Assembly: GCF_900149695.1 (NCBI RefSeq)
Contig: NZ_LT703005.1
Coordinates: 340,707 to 404,706, forward strand
Source: Anderseniella sp. Alg231-50
Lineage (GTDB): Bacteria; Pseudomonadota; Alphaproteobacteria; Rhizobiales; Aestuariivirgaceae
DNA length: 64,000 nt
Direction of reading: 5' to 3'
Shown: positions 20,264 to 28,869 of the stretch, piece after piece
Layout of the letters: every line of letters starts with the position of its first letter
How positions within the stretch are numbered: the stretch's first letter is position 1
Notes under the pieces: model-generated
What the model saw: only the letters and a program-made list of their open reading frames with translations
Database searches by the model: none
Told to the model about the DNA's origin: nothing
Position numbers and translations under genes: made by a program

Positions 20264-20433
20264 GAACGAGCTATCTACCCCAAAAAAAATTGCGTCTGAC
20301 CCTATACCCACTCGTCACCAGAAGCATACCGATGTTTAACGCTGATTTGCAACGTTTTAGATGCCTTGAGCACCTGTTTTTTTCATGGCTTTAAGGCGAA
20401 ATTCAGATAAATTTCAGGCCACTGGCTTCACAA

Positions 20434-21549
20434 TCAGGTCAAGTCATTCCATGTCGCGAAGACCATTAGCGCAATAACAAGCGCGAATCCCACCTTATAT
20501 CCAAATTCCTGCGCCTGTGCGCCCAACGGCTTTCCCCTTACCGCTTCGAAAAAATAGTACATAAGATGCCCGCCATCCAGCATCGGAATGGGAAAAAGGT
20601 TAATCAAACCTATAGAGACCGACAGCACAGCCGCCAGGTGAATCAGTGCTAATATGCTTATTGAGGCCGCTTCGCCCGCTATCTGGGCTATTTTAATGGG
20701 TCCCGACAGCTGATCTGCCGCTTCATGGCCGACTATCACGCCCTTCAAATATCCCAAAGATCGGGTGATAATGAACCAGGTTTCATCCGCAGCCCTTGCC
20801 ACGGACGCACCGAATCCCAGTTTTTCGACGCGTACCACCTGGTTCGAACCGCGCGAGACACCCAAAAGGCCGATGCGCATCTTGTTGCCCGACGGATCGT
20901 CGATCTCGGTGGATTTGGGTGTGGCGCGAAGTTCGATTGATTCTCCGGCACGGTCGACTTTGAACACCAAAAGCGTGCCTGCGGAAACCGAAACGATCCG
21001 CTGAACGTCTGTAAACGATTCGATCTTGCGGCCGTCAATCTCGGTAATCAGGTCGCCTGTCTGGAACCCGGCCTCAGACGCCGCCGAATTTTCCACCACA
21101 GAGGCAACTTTCGGCTGGGTAATCGGAATGCCTGCCAACATGAACATCAACGCGAAAATCACGATGGCCAGTATAAAGTTGGCCACAGGTCCTGCCACCA
21201 CGATCAATGCCCGGCGCCACAGAGTAGCCGCATGGAAATCGCCCGGTTTGGATGCGGCCATTGCTTCTTTCGACGGCATGGACGCCGCATTGGCATCACC
21301 GGCAAATTTAACGTAGCCCCCCAATGGCAGCCAGCCGATTTTCCAGTGAGTGCCGTAGCGGTCCATAAACCCGCCGATGGACCGGCCAAAACCGATAGAG
21401 AAAGTTTCGACTCTCACACCACACAGTCGCGCCGTTTTGAAGTGCCCGTACTCGTGCACGAAAACGATAACCGACAGGACCCCGATGAAAGCGACGACTG
21501 CCAAGACGACTTCAAACACCGAACCAGTCAAAAAAGCACCGAAATCCAT
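20434..21549 (-). CDS. rseP: RIP metalloprotease RseP
   Basis: A 371-aa zinc protease of the inner membrane that cuts transmembrane anti-sigma factors and leftover signal peptides. HEYGH (residues 32-36) in the first membrane segment and the NLFPIPMLDGG motif near the C-terminus make the active site; one PDZ domain lies between. ATG 21549 has GGAG 8 bases upstream; an adjacent TTG one codon earlier is less likely. Placed between dxr and bamA as in other alphaproteobacteria. Confidence 0.95.
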   Translation of the reverse strand: MDFGAFLTGSVFEVVLAVVAFIGVLSVIVFVHEYGHFKTARLCGVRVETFSIGFGRSIGGFMDRYGTHWKIGWLPLGGYVKFAGDANAASMPSKEAMAASKPGDFHAATLWRRALIVVAGPVANFILAIVIFALMFMLAGIPITQPKVASVVENSAASEAGFQTGDLITEIDGRKIESFTDVQRIVSVSAGTLLVFKVDRAGESIELRATPKSTEIDDPSGNKMRIGLLGVSRGSNQVVRVEKLGFGASVARAADETWFIITRSLGYLKGVIVGHEAADQLSGPIKIAQIAGEAASISILALIHLAAVLSVSIGLINLFPIPMLDGGHLMYYFFEAVRGKPLGAQAQEFGYKVGFALVIALMVFATWNDLT

Positions 21550-21717
21550 CAATCAATCTCCGTTAATCCGGCGCGTCCGCGCTCATCGTGTTTCTGTAGC
21601 AGTGCTGTTGGGCAATGCAGGCTGTGACCCACTCAAAACCGTGTTCTAAAACCTGTGTCCCGCATGTCTTCGTCCGCTGAACTTTTTGCACCTATGCCAA
21701 ATTGGCTCAATGCAAGC

Positions 21718-22905
21718 TTAAGTGTGCAAGCGGCTTGCCAGTTCTCCCGCCTTGGTGCGCGCATATGAATCCGCTTGCCATACGTCGTCAAGTGAAGACA
21801 TTGAAACAATCATGTTTTCGCGCTCGGCCTGGTCGATTGTATCGGCTACGAGCCGAGTTATATCAAGAAAACGCAGCTTTTCCTGCAAAAATGCCGCAAC
21901 CGCGATTTCATTTGCGGCATTCAGGATGGTGGTCGCATTGCCCCCCCTGGCCAGTGCCGAGCGGGCCAGGTCAATCGCGGGAAACCGGTCATTATCCACC
22001 GGCTCGAATGTCAGGCTGCCGATCTGTGCCAGATCGAGCCGGTCGACGGGTGCCGAAATACGCGCAGGATGAGCCATTGCATAGGCGATCGGCGTGCGCA
22101 TGTCCGGCATGCCCAACTGCGCAATAACCGAACCGTCCACGTAAGACACATAGGAGTGAATGATCGACTGTGGATGCACGACCACATCGATTTTTTCAAG
22201 GGCAACCGGAAAAAGGTGATACGCTTCAATGAATTCCAGTCCCTTGTTCATCAAGGTAGAGCTGTCGATTGTTATTTTCTGACCCATCGACCAGTTGGGA
22301 TGTTTCAACGCTGATTGCAGCGTTGCTGTCTCCAACTGTTTCATGGACCAGGTGCGAAACGGGCCACCCGACGCGGTCAGTGTCAACCGGTCAACACCAT
22401 CGGTGTTGTGTTCTTCAAAACACTGGAACAAGGCGGAATGTTCGCTGTCCACCGGAATAACCGTGGCGTCATGTTGCGCTGCAGCCCTGGTAAACACTTC
22501 AGCACCTGAAACAAGGCATTCCTTGTTGGCCAGGGCAATCGTGGTGCCCTGCTCCACCGCAGCCAGGGTCGGTTTCAGTCCGCTCGCTCCCACAATTGCG
22601 CCCATCACCATATCGACAGGGCGCGCCGCAGCTTCAATTACGGCACTCTCGCCTGCTGCAACTTCTATTCCGGAACCGGCCAATGCATCTTTCAGGTCAC
22701 CCAGCAAGGAATCATCCGCCGTTACCGCCAACTTCGCATTGAACTCGCGCGCATCCGCCGCCAGTTGCGCGACATTGCGGTTGCCCACCAGTGCATCAAT
22801 AGTGAAGGTGTCCCGGTGGTGGCGCACGATGTCAGTTGTTGACTGGCCCACGGACCCGGTGGAGCCAAGAATACTGAGGGACCTGGTGCCCGATGAATTA
22901 CTCAT
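21718..22905 (-). CDS. dxr: 1-deoxy-D-xylulose 5-phosphate reductoisomerase
   Basis: A 395-aa NADPH-dependent enzyme making methyl-erythritol phosphate, the committed step of the MEP isoprenoid pathway. The NADPH fold GSTGSVGQST, ALANKECLV, the metal-site DSEHSA, TASGGPF and the HPNWSMGQKITIDSSTL segment are all visible. It feeds the isoprenoid used by UppS, encoded two genes upstream in the same transcript. Confidence 0.96.
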   Translation of the reverse strand: MSNSSGTRSLSILGSTGSVGQSTTDIVRHHRDTFTIDALVGNRNVAQLAADAREFNAKLAVTADDSLLGDLKDALAGSGIEVAAGESAVIEAAARPVDMVMGAIVGASGLKPTLAAVEQGTTIALANKECLVSGAEVFTRAAAQHDATVIPVDSEHSALFQCFEEHNTDGVDRLTLTASGGPFRTWSMKQLETATLQSALKHPNWSMGQKITIDSSTLMNKGLEFIEAYHLFPVALEKIDVVVHPQSIIHSYVSYVDGSVIAQLGMPDMRTPIAYAMAHPARISAPVDRLDLAQIGSLTFEPVDNDRFPAIDLARSALARGGNATTILNAANEIAVAAFLQEKLRFLDITRLVADTIDQAERENMIVSMSSLDDVWQADSYARTKAGELASRLHT

Positions 22906-22960
22906 GCGTTGAAACTCTCACCCCGGTTCAATGTAAGAAAGTTGTCAATATCGGGACTGC

Positions 22961-23815
22961 TTACCAGACCACAAGCCCGCTGGCCACGGCTTCCTGCCCT
23001 CCGCGGGCATATCCAAATGCCGCAGCCGCAACAGCGGCGAATATCAATCCGTCAACTCTGTCCAGAACCCCGCCGTGACCTGGAATGATCCGGCCGGAAT
23101 CCTTGACCCCAAACCGGCGCTTGGCTGCAGATTCAAAAAGGTCCCCGAGTTGTTCCAGAACTGCAAGCACGGCACCGGCCACCAGCAATGGCCATAACGT
23201 CGGCAGAGCCGAATACCATCCCATAAAGGCACTCGCGACCACACCACCGGTAACGGCACCAAGCAGTCCTGCCCAGGTCTTGTTGGGTGAAATTGTCGGT
23301 GCCAGCTTTGGCCCGCCAATCAACCTGCCAAATACGTAAGCCAGCGTATCGGCACTCCAGACTACCGCAAACAGCCACAACACCGCAAACAGGCCGTACT
23401 CCGGAGATTGCCGGATCAGAATCAGGGCCAGGCCGGGCAAGGCGATATAGGGAACTCCCCACCAGGCCCAGCGTGACCCGGATTTACTTCGCAAGACTTC
23501 ACTTGCCAGACTCATCGCCCAGCACGCCGCTATGACCTGGAGAGCAGTTGTGGTGTCGGAGCGTGACACCACCAAAACGGCACCAATTGCCGCCAGCGCA
23601 TGCAGTGCAAACTGAAACTGTGACCCGCGATGCACAATCCGGCACCATTCAGCAGCCATGATTGCCGCTATCATCGCAATACCCAGCTCGAACCATACAC
23701 TTCCCGCCCAGACATCAAGCAATGCGATTGGAATCAGCACCAGGGCCGCTGCAACCCGCACGGCGAGTTCACGTGTTATGAAACGCCCGGCGGGTTTGTT
23801 CGCGGATGACATCAT
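22961..23815 (-). CDS. cdsA: phosphatidate cytidylyltransferase
   Basis: A 284-aa multi-spanning inner-membrane enzyme that makes CDP-diacylglycerol from phosphatidate and CTP for phospholipid synthesis. The family signature is seen near the C-terminus (KDSGRIIPGHGGVLDRVDG), and about eight hydrophobic segments are present. Two adjacent ATG codons could start it. It sits between uppS and dxr as expected. Confidence 0.95.
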   Translation of the reverse strand: MMSSANKPAGRFITRELAVRVAAALVLIPIALLDVWAGSVWFELGIAMIAAIMAAEWCRIVHRGSQFQFALHALAAIGAVLVVSRSDTTTALQVIAACWAMSLASEVLRSKSGSRWAWWGVPYIALPGLALILIRQSPEYGLFAVLWLFAVVWSADTLAYVFGRLIGGPKLAPTISPNKTWAGLLGAVTGGVVASAFMGWYSALPTLWPLLVAGAVLAVLEQLGDLFESAAKRRFGVKDSGRIIPGHGGVLDRVDGLIFAAVAAAAFGYARGGQEAVASGLVVW

Positions 23816-23878
23816 CTGTTCAGTTGCTTGGGGCCTGCCCCCGAACGGCCACGGCCGAAATTCGCAAGCCGGTTAATG

Positions 23879-24676
23879 TCAAGCCAGCGCGGCGGCATTG
23901 ACACATCCGCCGTAACGACGTTGGCGGTGGGAAAATTCGGCAATGGCGCGTTTGTAGATTTCAGCATCAAAGTCAGGCCAGTGCTCATCAACAAACACCA
24001 GTTCGGTATAAGCCATTTGCCACAGCAGGTAATTTGAGATGCGCTTTTCGCCGCTGGTGCGGATTAACATGTCAGGTTCGGGCACGTCAGGAACGTACAT
24101 GTGCGCTGCAAAACACGCTTCATCGATCTCTTCCGTCGACATCTCGCCACGGGCGACTTTCTCCGCGATCGCCCGCGCGGTCCGCGCGATCTCCGTGCGT
24201 CCGCCATAGTTGAATGCAACCACGAGGTTGAGCCGGTTGTTCAACGCCGTGATCTTCTCGCATTCCTCGATCATCTCGACGATGTCGTCATCCAGCCGGT
24301 CGCGTTCCCCAATCACCCGGATACGCACACCTGCCGAATGCAGTTCCGCGACATCCTGCCGGATGAACCGTCTAAGCAGGGAGAACAAATAAGTGATTTC
24401 AGCTTTGGGCCGGCGCCAGTTCTCGGATGAAAACGAGAAAACCGTCAGATACTCGGTGCCTTGTTCTATTGCTGCTCGCACCAGCCGCCTGACGGCATCC
24501 ACACCATGGCGATGGCCTTCGGTTCGCGGCAACGACCGCTGCGTGGCCCAGCGGCCGTTTCCATCCATGATAATCGCGACATGACGCGGATCAGCAGCAA
24601 CCGACGGTTCCTCACCTGCCGGGCGGGGTGCAACCACATGGTCCAGAACAGCTTTTTCCTGCATCAAAGTCTTCAC
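23879..24676 (-). CDS. uppS: undecaprenyl diphosphate synthase (isoprenyl transferase)
   Basis: A 265-aa cis-prenyltransferase that extends farnesyl diphosphate to the C55 carrier used for peptidoglycan. The diphosphate-binding IIMDGNGRWA with Asp38, the FSSENW segment and RTSGEKRISNYLLWQ are intact. The N-terminus is about 25 residues longer than in compact members. It follows frr after a 168-base spacer that holds one of the intergenic hairpin elements. Confidence 0.95.
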   Translation of the reverse strand: MKTLMQEKAVLDHVVAPRPAGEEPSVAADPRHVAIIMDGNGRWATQRSLPRTEGHRHGVDAVRRLVRAAIEQGTEYLTVFSFSSENWRRPKAEITYLFSLLRRFIRQDVAELHSAGVRIRVIGERDRLDDDIVEMIEECEKITALNNRLNLVVAFNYGGRTEIARTARAIAEKVARGEMSTEEIDEACFAAHMYVPDVPEPDMLIRTSGEKRISNYLLWQMAYTELVFVDEHWPDFDAEIYKRAIAEFSHRQRRYGGCVNAAALA

Positions 24677-24689
24677 TCAATCTGCCCCT

Positions 24690-24760
24690 GGATCAGGATG
24701 GTTTTTGTCTGGATCAACCAAAATCCATAAACCTGATCACTTCTAAAGTGTTAGACCAAC
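24690..24760 (-). repeat. intergenic hairpin element, copy between frr and uppS
   Basis: 71 bases, minus orientation. On that strand it reads GTTGGTCTAACACTTT, then GATCAGGTTTATG, an inner stem ATGG...CCAT with TTTTG/CAAAA below it, then CCTGATC. The GATCAGG and CCTGATC arms pair. Colinear with the copies at 26299, 39545 and 45297. Confidence 0.8.
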
Positions 24761-24844
24761 TTTATCGGTTCCGCGAACCCGTGGTACTCTAATCTTTCCC
24801 GCCCCGCATGTTGCGAACAAGCGCGGCCTCCGCATGCTGACACC

Positions 24845-25405
24845 TTAGACCTGCATGATCTCGCCGTCTTTGTGATTCAGCAAGTCATCAACCGCCTTGA
24901 TGATTTCATCCGTCAGGGACTGGACCTGATCGGACTGCTGGCGATGTTCGTCTTCAGAGATATCGCCGTCTTTTTCCATTTGCTTCAATGTGTCCATGCC
25001 GTCACGCCGGACATTGCGCACTGATACGCGGGCTTTTTCGGCATATGAATGAGCAACCTTGGTCAGATCGCGCCGGCGGTCTTCGGTAAGTTCGGGAACC
25101 GGGATGCGAATAACAGCTCCTTCCGCCATTGGATTGAGACCAAGGCCGGAATTGCGAATGGCCTTGTCCACGGCAGGTGCAAGGGTCTCGTCCCATACCT
25201 GCACCGACAACATGCGCGGTTCCGGCACGGACACGGTTCCAACCTGGTTCAACGGCATGGACGCACCGTAGGCATCAACCATCACAGGCTCCAGCAACGC
25301 CGCAGACGCCCGGCCCGTTCGCAACCCGGAAAACTCCGTCTTCAGGGCATCAACAGCACCGTCCATGCGGCGGCGCAGGTCTTGTAAATCAATCGTGGTG
25401 CTCAT
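24845..25405 (-). CDS. frr: ribosome recycling factor
   Basis: A 186-aa factor that, with EF-G, splits the post-termination ribosome. Conserved features are the long coiled helices of domain I ([20 protein letters not shown] at the start) and the [30 protein letters not shown] region (quoted in parts of the family signature). Length is typical. It follows pyrH and precedes uppS in the usual order. Confidence 0.95.
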   Translation of the reverse strand: MSTTIDLQDLRRRMDGAVDALKTEFSGLRTGRASAALLEPVMVDAYGASMPLNQVGTVSVPEPRMLSVQVWDETLAPAVDKAIRNSGLGLNPMAEGAVIRIPVPELTEDRRRDLTKVAHSYAEKARVSVRNVRRDGMDTLKQMEKDGDISEDEHRQQSDQVQSLTDEIIKAVDDLLNHKDGEIMQV

Positions 25406-25468
25406 TGTTCAATCTCTTTGCAATCGAATTGGCATGCCCTGGTGGGTCGGCATGGCAGGACGCTCGTT

Positions 25469-26188
25469 TCAAACAGTCACCTCGGTGAAGGTGCCGTTAC
25501 CATTCAACACCTTGTTGAACTCTCCACTCTGGCGAATGGAGAACACGAATACCGGAATTGCGTTGTCGCGCGCAAGGGCTATGGCAGCACCATCCATAAC
25601 ACGCAGGTTGCGGGCGAGCATCTCATCATAGGTCAGTGTTTCAAAACGCTCGGCATTCCGGTCGGCTTTTGGATCGGCGGAATAGATCCCATCAACGCTT
25701 GTGCCCTTGAAAAATGCATCGCATTTCAGCTCGGCCGCACGCAGGGCCGCAGCCGTGTCAGTAGTAAAGAACGGGTTGCCGGTACCAGCCGCGCACAACA
25801 CCACCTTACCCTTGTTGAGATGCGACAGTGCCCTTGCCCTGGTAAAGGATTCGCACACTGTCGGCATGTGGATCGCCGACATTGCACGCGCATCAATGCC
25901 TTTCGAAATCAGCACGTCCTGCATTGCCAGGGCATTCATCACAGTTGCCAGCATGCCCATCTGGTCCGCATTGGCACGATCCATCCCCGACGCCGCACCG
26001 GCAACACCGCGGAATATATTACCGCCGCCAATAACCAGCGCCACCTGCACACCACCCTTGACGGCCTGTACAACTTCGTCGGCGACGCGCCCTGCCATGT
26101 CGAGGTCGATGCCGAATTCCTTGCTGCCCATGAGCGCCTCGCCCGACACCTTTAGCAGGACTCTGGAAAAAGAAGGGGCGGTTCCCAT
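25469..26188 (-). CDS. pyrH: uridylate kinase
   Basis: A 239-aa hexameric UMP kinase that phosphorylates UMP to UDP with ATP. Family marks include KVSGEALMG near the start, the glycine-rich GGGNIFRG, and [17 protein letters not shown]. Feedback by UTP and activation by GTP are known for the family. It lies between tsf and frr; the spacer after tsf carries a hairpin element. Confidence 0.96.
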   Translation of the reverse strand: MGTAPSFSRVLLKVSGEALMGSKEFGIDLDMAGRVADEVVQAVKGGVQVALVIGGGNIFRGVAGAASGMDRANADQMGMLATVMNALAMQDVLISKGIDARAMSAIHMPTVCESFTRARALSHLNKGKVVLCAAGTGNPFFTTDTAAALRAAELKCDAFFKGTSVDGIYSADPKADRNAERFETLTYDEMLARNLRVMDGAAIALARDNAIPVFVFSIRQSGEFNKVLNGNGTFTEVTV

Positions 26189-26298
26189 GCTGCAACTTCC
26201 TCAAAAAGAAACGGAGCCTGCCTGCGCAAGCCCCGTCTGTTGTCGTTCAAATTGCCGATTCGCGCCAGACCGACGTCACTTCACCCGAACTCCAATAA

Positions 26299-26370
26299 GG
26301 TGTTCTAACGCATTAGAAAAGATCAGGTTTATGACTTTTAGGTGATTCAACCAAAAGTCATCGTGATCCA
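26299..26370 (+). repeat. intergenic hairpin element, copy between tsf and pyrH
   Basis: 72 bases, plus orientation: TTCTAACGCATTAG, GATCAGGTTTATG, a perfect 9-bp inner stem ATGACTTTT / AAAAGTCAT, then GTGATCC. It ends 8 bases from the tsf stop, so it would fold near the 3' end of the tsf coding region in the rpsB-tsf-pyrH transcript. Confidence 0.8.
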
Positions 26371-26378
26371 TCAATGCT

Positions 26379-27308
26379 TCAGGCGCCGCCAGCGGCCTTG
26401 GCAACTTCTGCAGCAAAGTCATCGGCTTCTTTTTCGATGCCTTCACCAAGTTGCAGACGCACAAATCCGGTGATCTTCATATCTCCGCCTGCTTCCTTGC
26501 CCGCTTCTTCAGCGGCCTTGGCGACAGACAGGTCGGGATTGATCACGAACGCCTGGCTCAACAGTACCGATTCTTCATAAAACTTGCGGATACGGCCTTC
26601 GACCATTTTTTCGATGATATTGTCCGGCTTGCCGCTCTCACGGGCCTGCTCGGTGAACACAGCGCGTTCACGCTCGACAATGTCTGAACTGATTTCTTCA
26701 GGCGTCAGAGCAAGCGGCGCGGCAGCCGCCACGTGCATAGCCACCTGCTTGCCGAAGGATTCTGCAGCGGCTTTGTCAGCACCGGTTTCAACTGCAACCA
26801 GCACACCGATCTTGCCAACACCCGGGGCTACCTGGTTGTGGACGTAAGACGCCACGATACCGTTGGAGACACTCACGGAAGCCGCGCGGCGCAGGGACAT
26901 GTTTTCGCCGATCGTGCCGACCAGCTCGGTGATCTTGTCTGCGACGCTCTTGCCCGCACCGGGAAACTCGGCGCTGTTCAGCTTGTCAACATCGCCACCA
27001 GCAGCAGGCGCCAGGGATGACACGGTCGTCACCAGACCCTGAAACTCTGGGTTACGGGCAACAAAATCGGTTTCGGAGTTCACTTCTACCGCAGCACCAA
27101 CAGTGCCATCGACACTGACACCGACAAGTCCTTCAGCAGCAACACGGGACGCCTTCTTGGCAGCCTTGGACAGGCCTTTGGCCCGCAGCCAGTCAATCGC
27201 TGCTTCCATGTCGCCGTCAGCTTCGGTCAGCGCATTCTTGCAGTCCATCATACCTGCGCCGGTAGCGTCGCGCAGTTCTTTCACCATCGCAGCAGTAATC
27301 TGTGCCAT
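26379..27308 (-). CDS. tsf: elongation factor Ts
   Basis: A 309-aa nucleotide-exchange factor for EF-Tu. The N-terminal UBA-like domain and the conserved TDFVARN core segment are present. ATG 27308 ([10 protein letters not shown]) is the family start; the frame five codons upstream is an artefact. It follows rpsB by 97 bases, the near-universal arrangement. Confidence 0.96.
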   Translation of the reverse strand: MAQITAAMVKELRDATGAGMMDCKNALTEADGDMEAAIDWLRAKGLSKAAKKASRVAAEGLVGVSVDGTVGAAVEVNSETDFVARNPEFQGLVTTVSSLAPAAGGDVDKLNSAEFPGAGKSVADKITELVGTIGENMSLRRAASVSVSNGIVASYVHNQVAPGVGKIGVLVAVETGADKAAAESFGKQVAMHVAAAAPLALTPEEISSDIVERERAVFTEQARESGKPDNIIEKMVEGRIRKFYEESVLLSQAFVINPDLSVAKAAEEAGKEAGGDMKITGFVRLQLGEGIEKEADDFAAEVAKAAGGA

Positions 27309-27405
27309 GACAATACCTTTCAATAAGTCGTTACAGCTTCATTTGAAGCCAATACCAGCGATTGTGACGTCCGCATCACAAGATGCCGACGTCCTCTAAT
27401 CACAC

Positions 27406-28476
27406 TCAGCCCGCGAGCAGGCCCTTGGCCTGACCGATCCAGTCTTCACGATCGATACGGCCCTTGAAGTTGAGCTTCTCGTCAATGTCCGCCACCTGTT
27501 CAGGTGTCAGAGCGGCAATCTGTGACAAGGTTGTGAACCCGAGCTCTTCCAGCTTGCCGCTGAGAACAGGACCCACACCGGAAATCCGGGACAGATCATC
27601 AGCCTCGCCCGCAGCGGGCGCGGTTTCAGCAGGCACCGCTTCAGCGGCGGGTGCGGCCTCAGCAACAGGTGCAGCTTCGGCCGGGGCTGCTTCAGCAGGG
27701 GCTGCTTCAGCGGCGGGTGCCGGCTCGGCAATGGCCATTTCAGCAGCAGGCTCTTCGGCCGCGCCGAGGTCGACACCGGCACCGGCAGCACTTTCAGAAA
27801 TACCGTCAATGGCAGCGCGGGCAACCAGATCGCAATACAGCGCGATGGCACGGCCAGCGTCGTCATTGCCCGGAATCGGAAAATCAATACCGGCAGGATC
27901 ACTGTTGGAATCGAGGACCGCGATCACCGGAATACCAAGACGGTTGGCTTCCTTGATGGCGATGGATTCCTTGTTGGTGTCGATGACGAACAGGATATTG
28001 GGAACACCGCCCATGTCCTTGATACCGCCCAGGGCCAGTTCCAGCTTGTCCCGCTCACGGGTCAGCGTCAGCTGCTCGCGCTTGGTAAAGCCTTGCGCAC
28101 CGCCATCAAACAGTTCTTCCAGTTCACGCAGCCGCTTGATCGAATTGGAAATGGTTTTCCAGTTGGTCATGGTGCCGCCGAGCCAGCGGGAATTGATGAA
28201 GTACTGCGCAGAACGCCGGGCCGCATCAGCAATCTGTTCCTGCGCCTGGCGCTTGGTGCCGACGAACAACAGCCGTCCTCCGCCTGCAACCGTGTCGCGC
28301 ACGGCCAGCAGGGCCTGGTGCAACAGCGGCACTGTTTGCGACAGGTCCATAACGTGAATGCCGTTACGTGCGCCGTAAATATATGAACCCATCTTGGGGT
28401 TCCAGCGGTGTGTTTGGTGTCCAAAGTGGACGCCAGCTTCAAGCAGCTGGCGCATAGAATAATCAGGCAAAGCCAT
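27406..28476 (-). CDS. rpsB: 30S ribosomal protein S2 with C-terminal helix-hairpin-helix extension
   Basis: A 356-aa protein, about 100 residues longer than usual S2. Residues 1 to about 232 are a normal S2 ([20 protein letters not shown] start, [16 protein letters not shown]). Then comes a 60-residue linker made almost only of Ala, Glu and Pro, and from about residue 293 a compact domain ([17 protein letters not shown], then [16 protein letters not shown]) of helix-hairpin-helix type. The same domain recurs at 60976-61608. There is no frameshift: the extension is in the same open frame. The linker may be bent by low-complexity expansion. Confidence 0.93.
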   Translation of the reverse strand: MALPDYSMRQLLEAGVHFGHQTHRWNPKMGSYIYGARNGIHVMDLSQTVPLLHQALLAVRDTVAGGGRLLFVGTKRQAQEQIADAARRSAQYFINSRWLGGTMTNWKTISNSIKRLRELEELFDGGAQGFTKREQLTLTRERDKLELALGGIKDMGGVPNILFVIDTNKESIAIKEANRLGIPVIAVLDSNSDPAGIDFPIPGNDDAGRAIALYCDLVARAAIDGISESAAGAGVDLGAAEEPAAEMAIAEPAPAAEAAPAEAAPAEAAPVAEAAPAAEAVPAETAPAAGEADDLSRISGVGPVLSGKLEELGFTTLSQIAALTPEQVADIDEKLNFKGRIDREDWIGQAKGLLAG

Positions 28477-28692
28477 GTGCCATGTTCCTTTTCCGGTTGT
28501 TCCTCCGTGACAGAAAGTGACCGCTTGACCGGCACCGGATGGTACTGCCTCTATGTGGCGGGAACCCCGCGTGAGACAGACCGCTCTGACACGTGTGAAT
28601 TATTCGCTGAAAGACCATCTCCCGGCGAACGGGCGGCTTATAGGGCGCATTCGGCTGTGATGCAAGCCCTTGCGTGCACTGAACGCCACTCT
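28477..28692. promoter_or_regulatory. rpsB leader and divergent promoter region
   Basis: About 215 bases between rpsB and a plus-strand small gene. On the rpsB side there is a GCGGG / CCCGC hairpin (28558-28570), which could belong to an autoregulatory S2 leader of the type known in other bacteria; this is inference. Confidence 0.35.
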
Positions 28693-28869
28693 ATGGTGGC
28701 GCGCATGACAAAGCTCATCGCGCTCTTCATGGCCATGCTGGCCCTGATCCAGTTTATCAAGCCGCTCGGCCTGCCCGGCCTCAAGCGCCGCCAGGACGCA
28801 TGGAAACTGGCAGTGGCCGGCGTTGGCCTGATGTTTCTGTTCATCCTGCTGACCGCAGGCTTCAAGTAG
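28693..28869 (+). CDS. small membrane protein, 58 aa
   Basis: ATG 28693 (or 28705, giving 54 aa). The peptide has a hydrophobic segment at the N-terminus (LIALFMAMLALIQFI), a charged middle (GLKRRQDAWK) and a second hydrophobic end (LAVAGVGLMFLFILL): a two-pass hairpin membrane protein. It is convergent with the DUF2339 gene and overlaps its end by 8 bases. No family recognised. Proteins of this layout are often found next to rpsB in relatives, but that is memory of pattern, not proof. Confidence 0.6.
   Translation: MVARMTKLIALFMAMLALIQFIKPLGLPGLKRRQDAWKLAVAGVGLMFLFILLTAGFK

Noticed and set aside
27464..28357. Plus-strand 297-codon frame opposite rpsB
   Set aside because: Ser/Ala-rich shadow of the S2 extension; the minus strand encodes S2.
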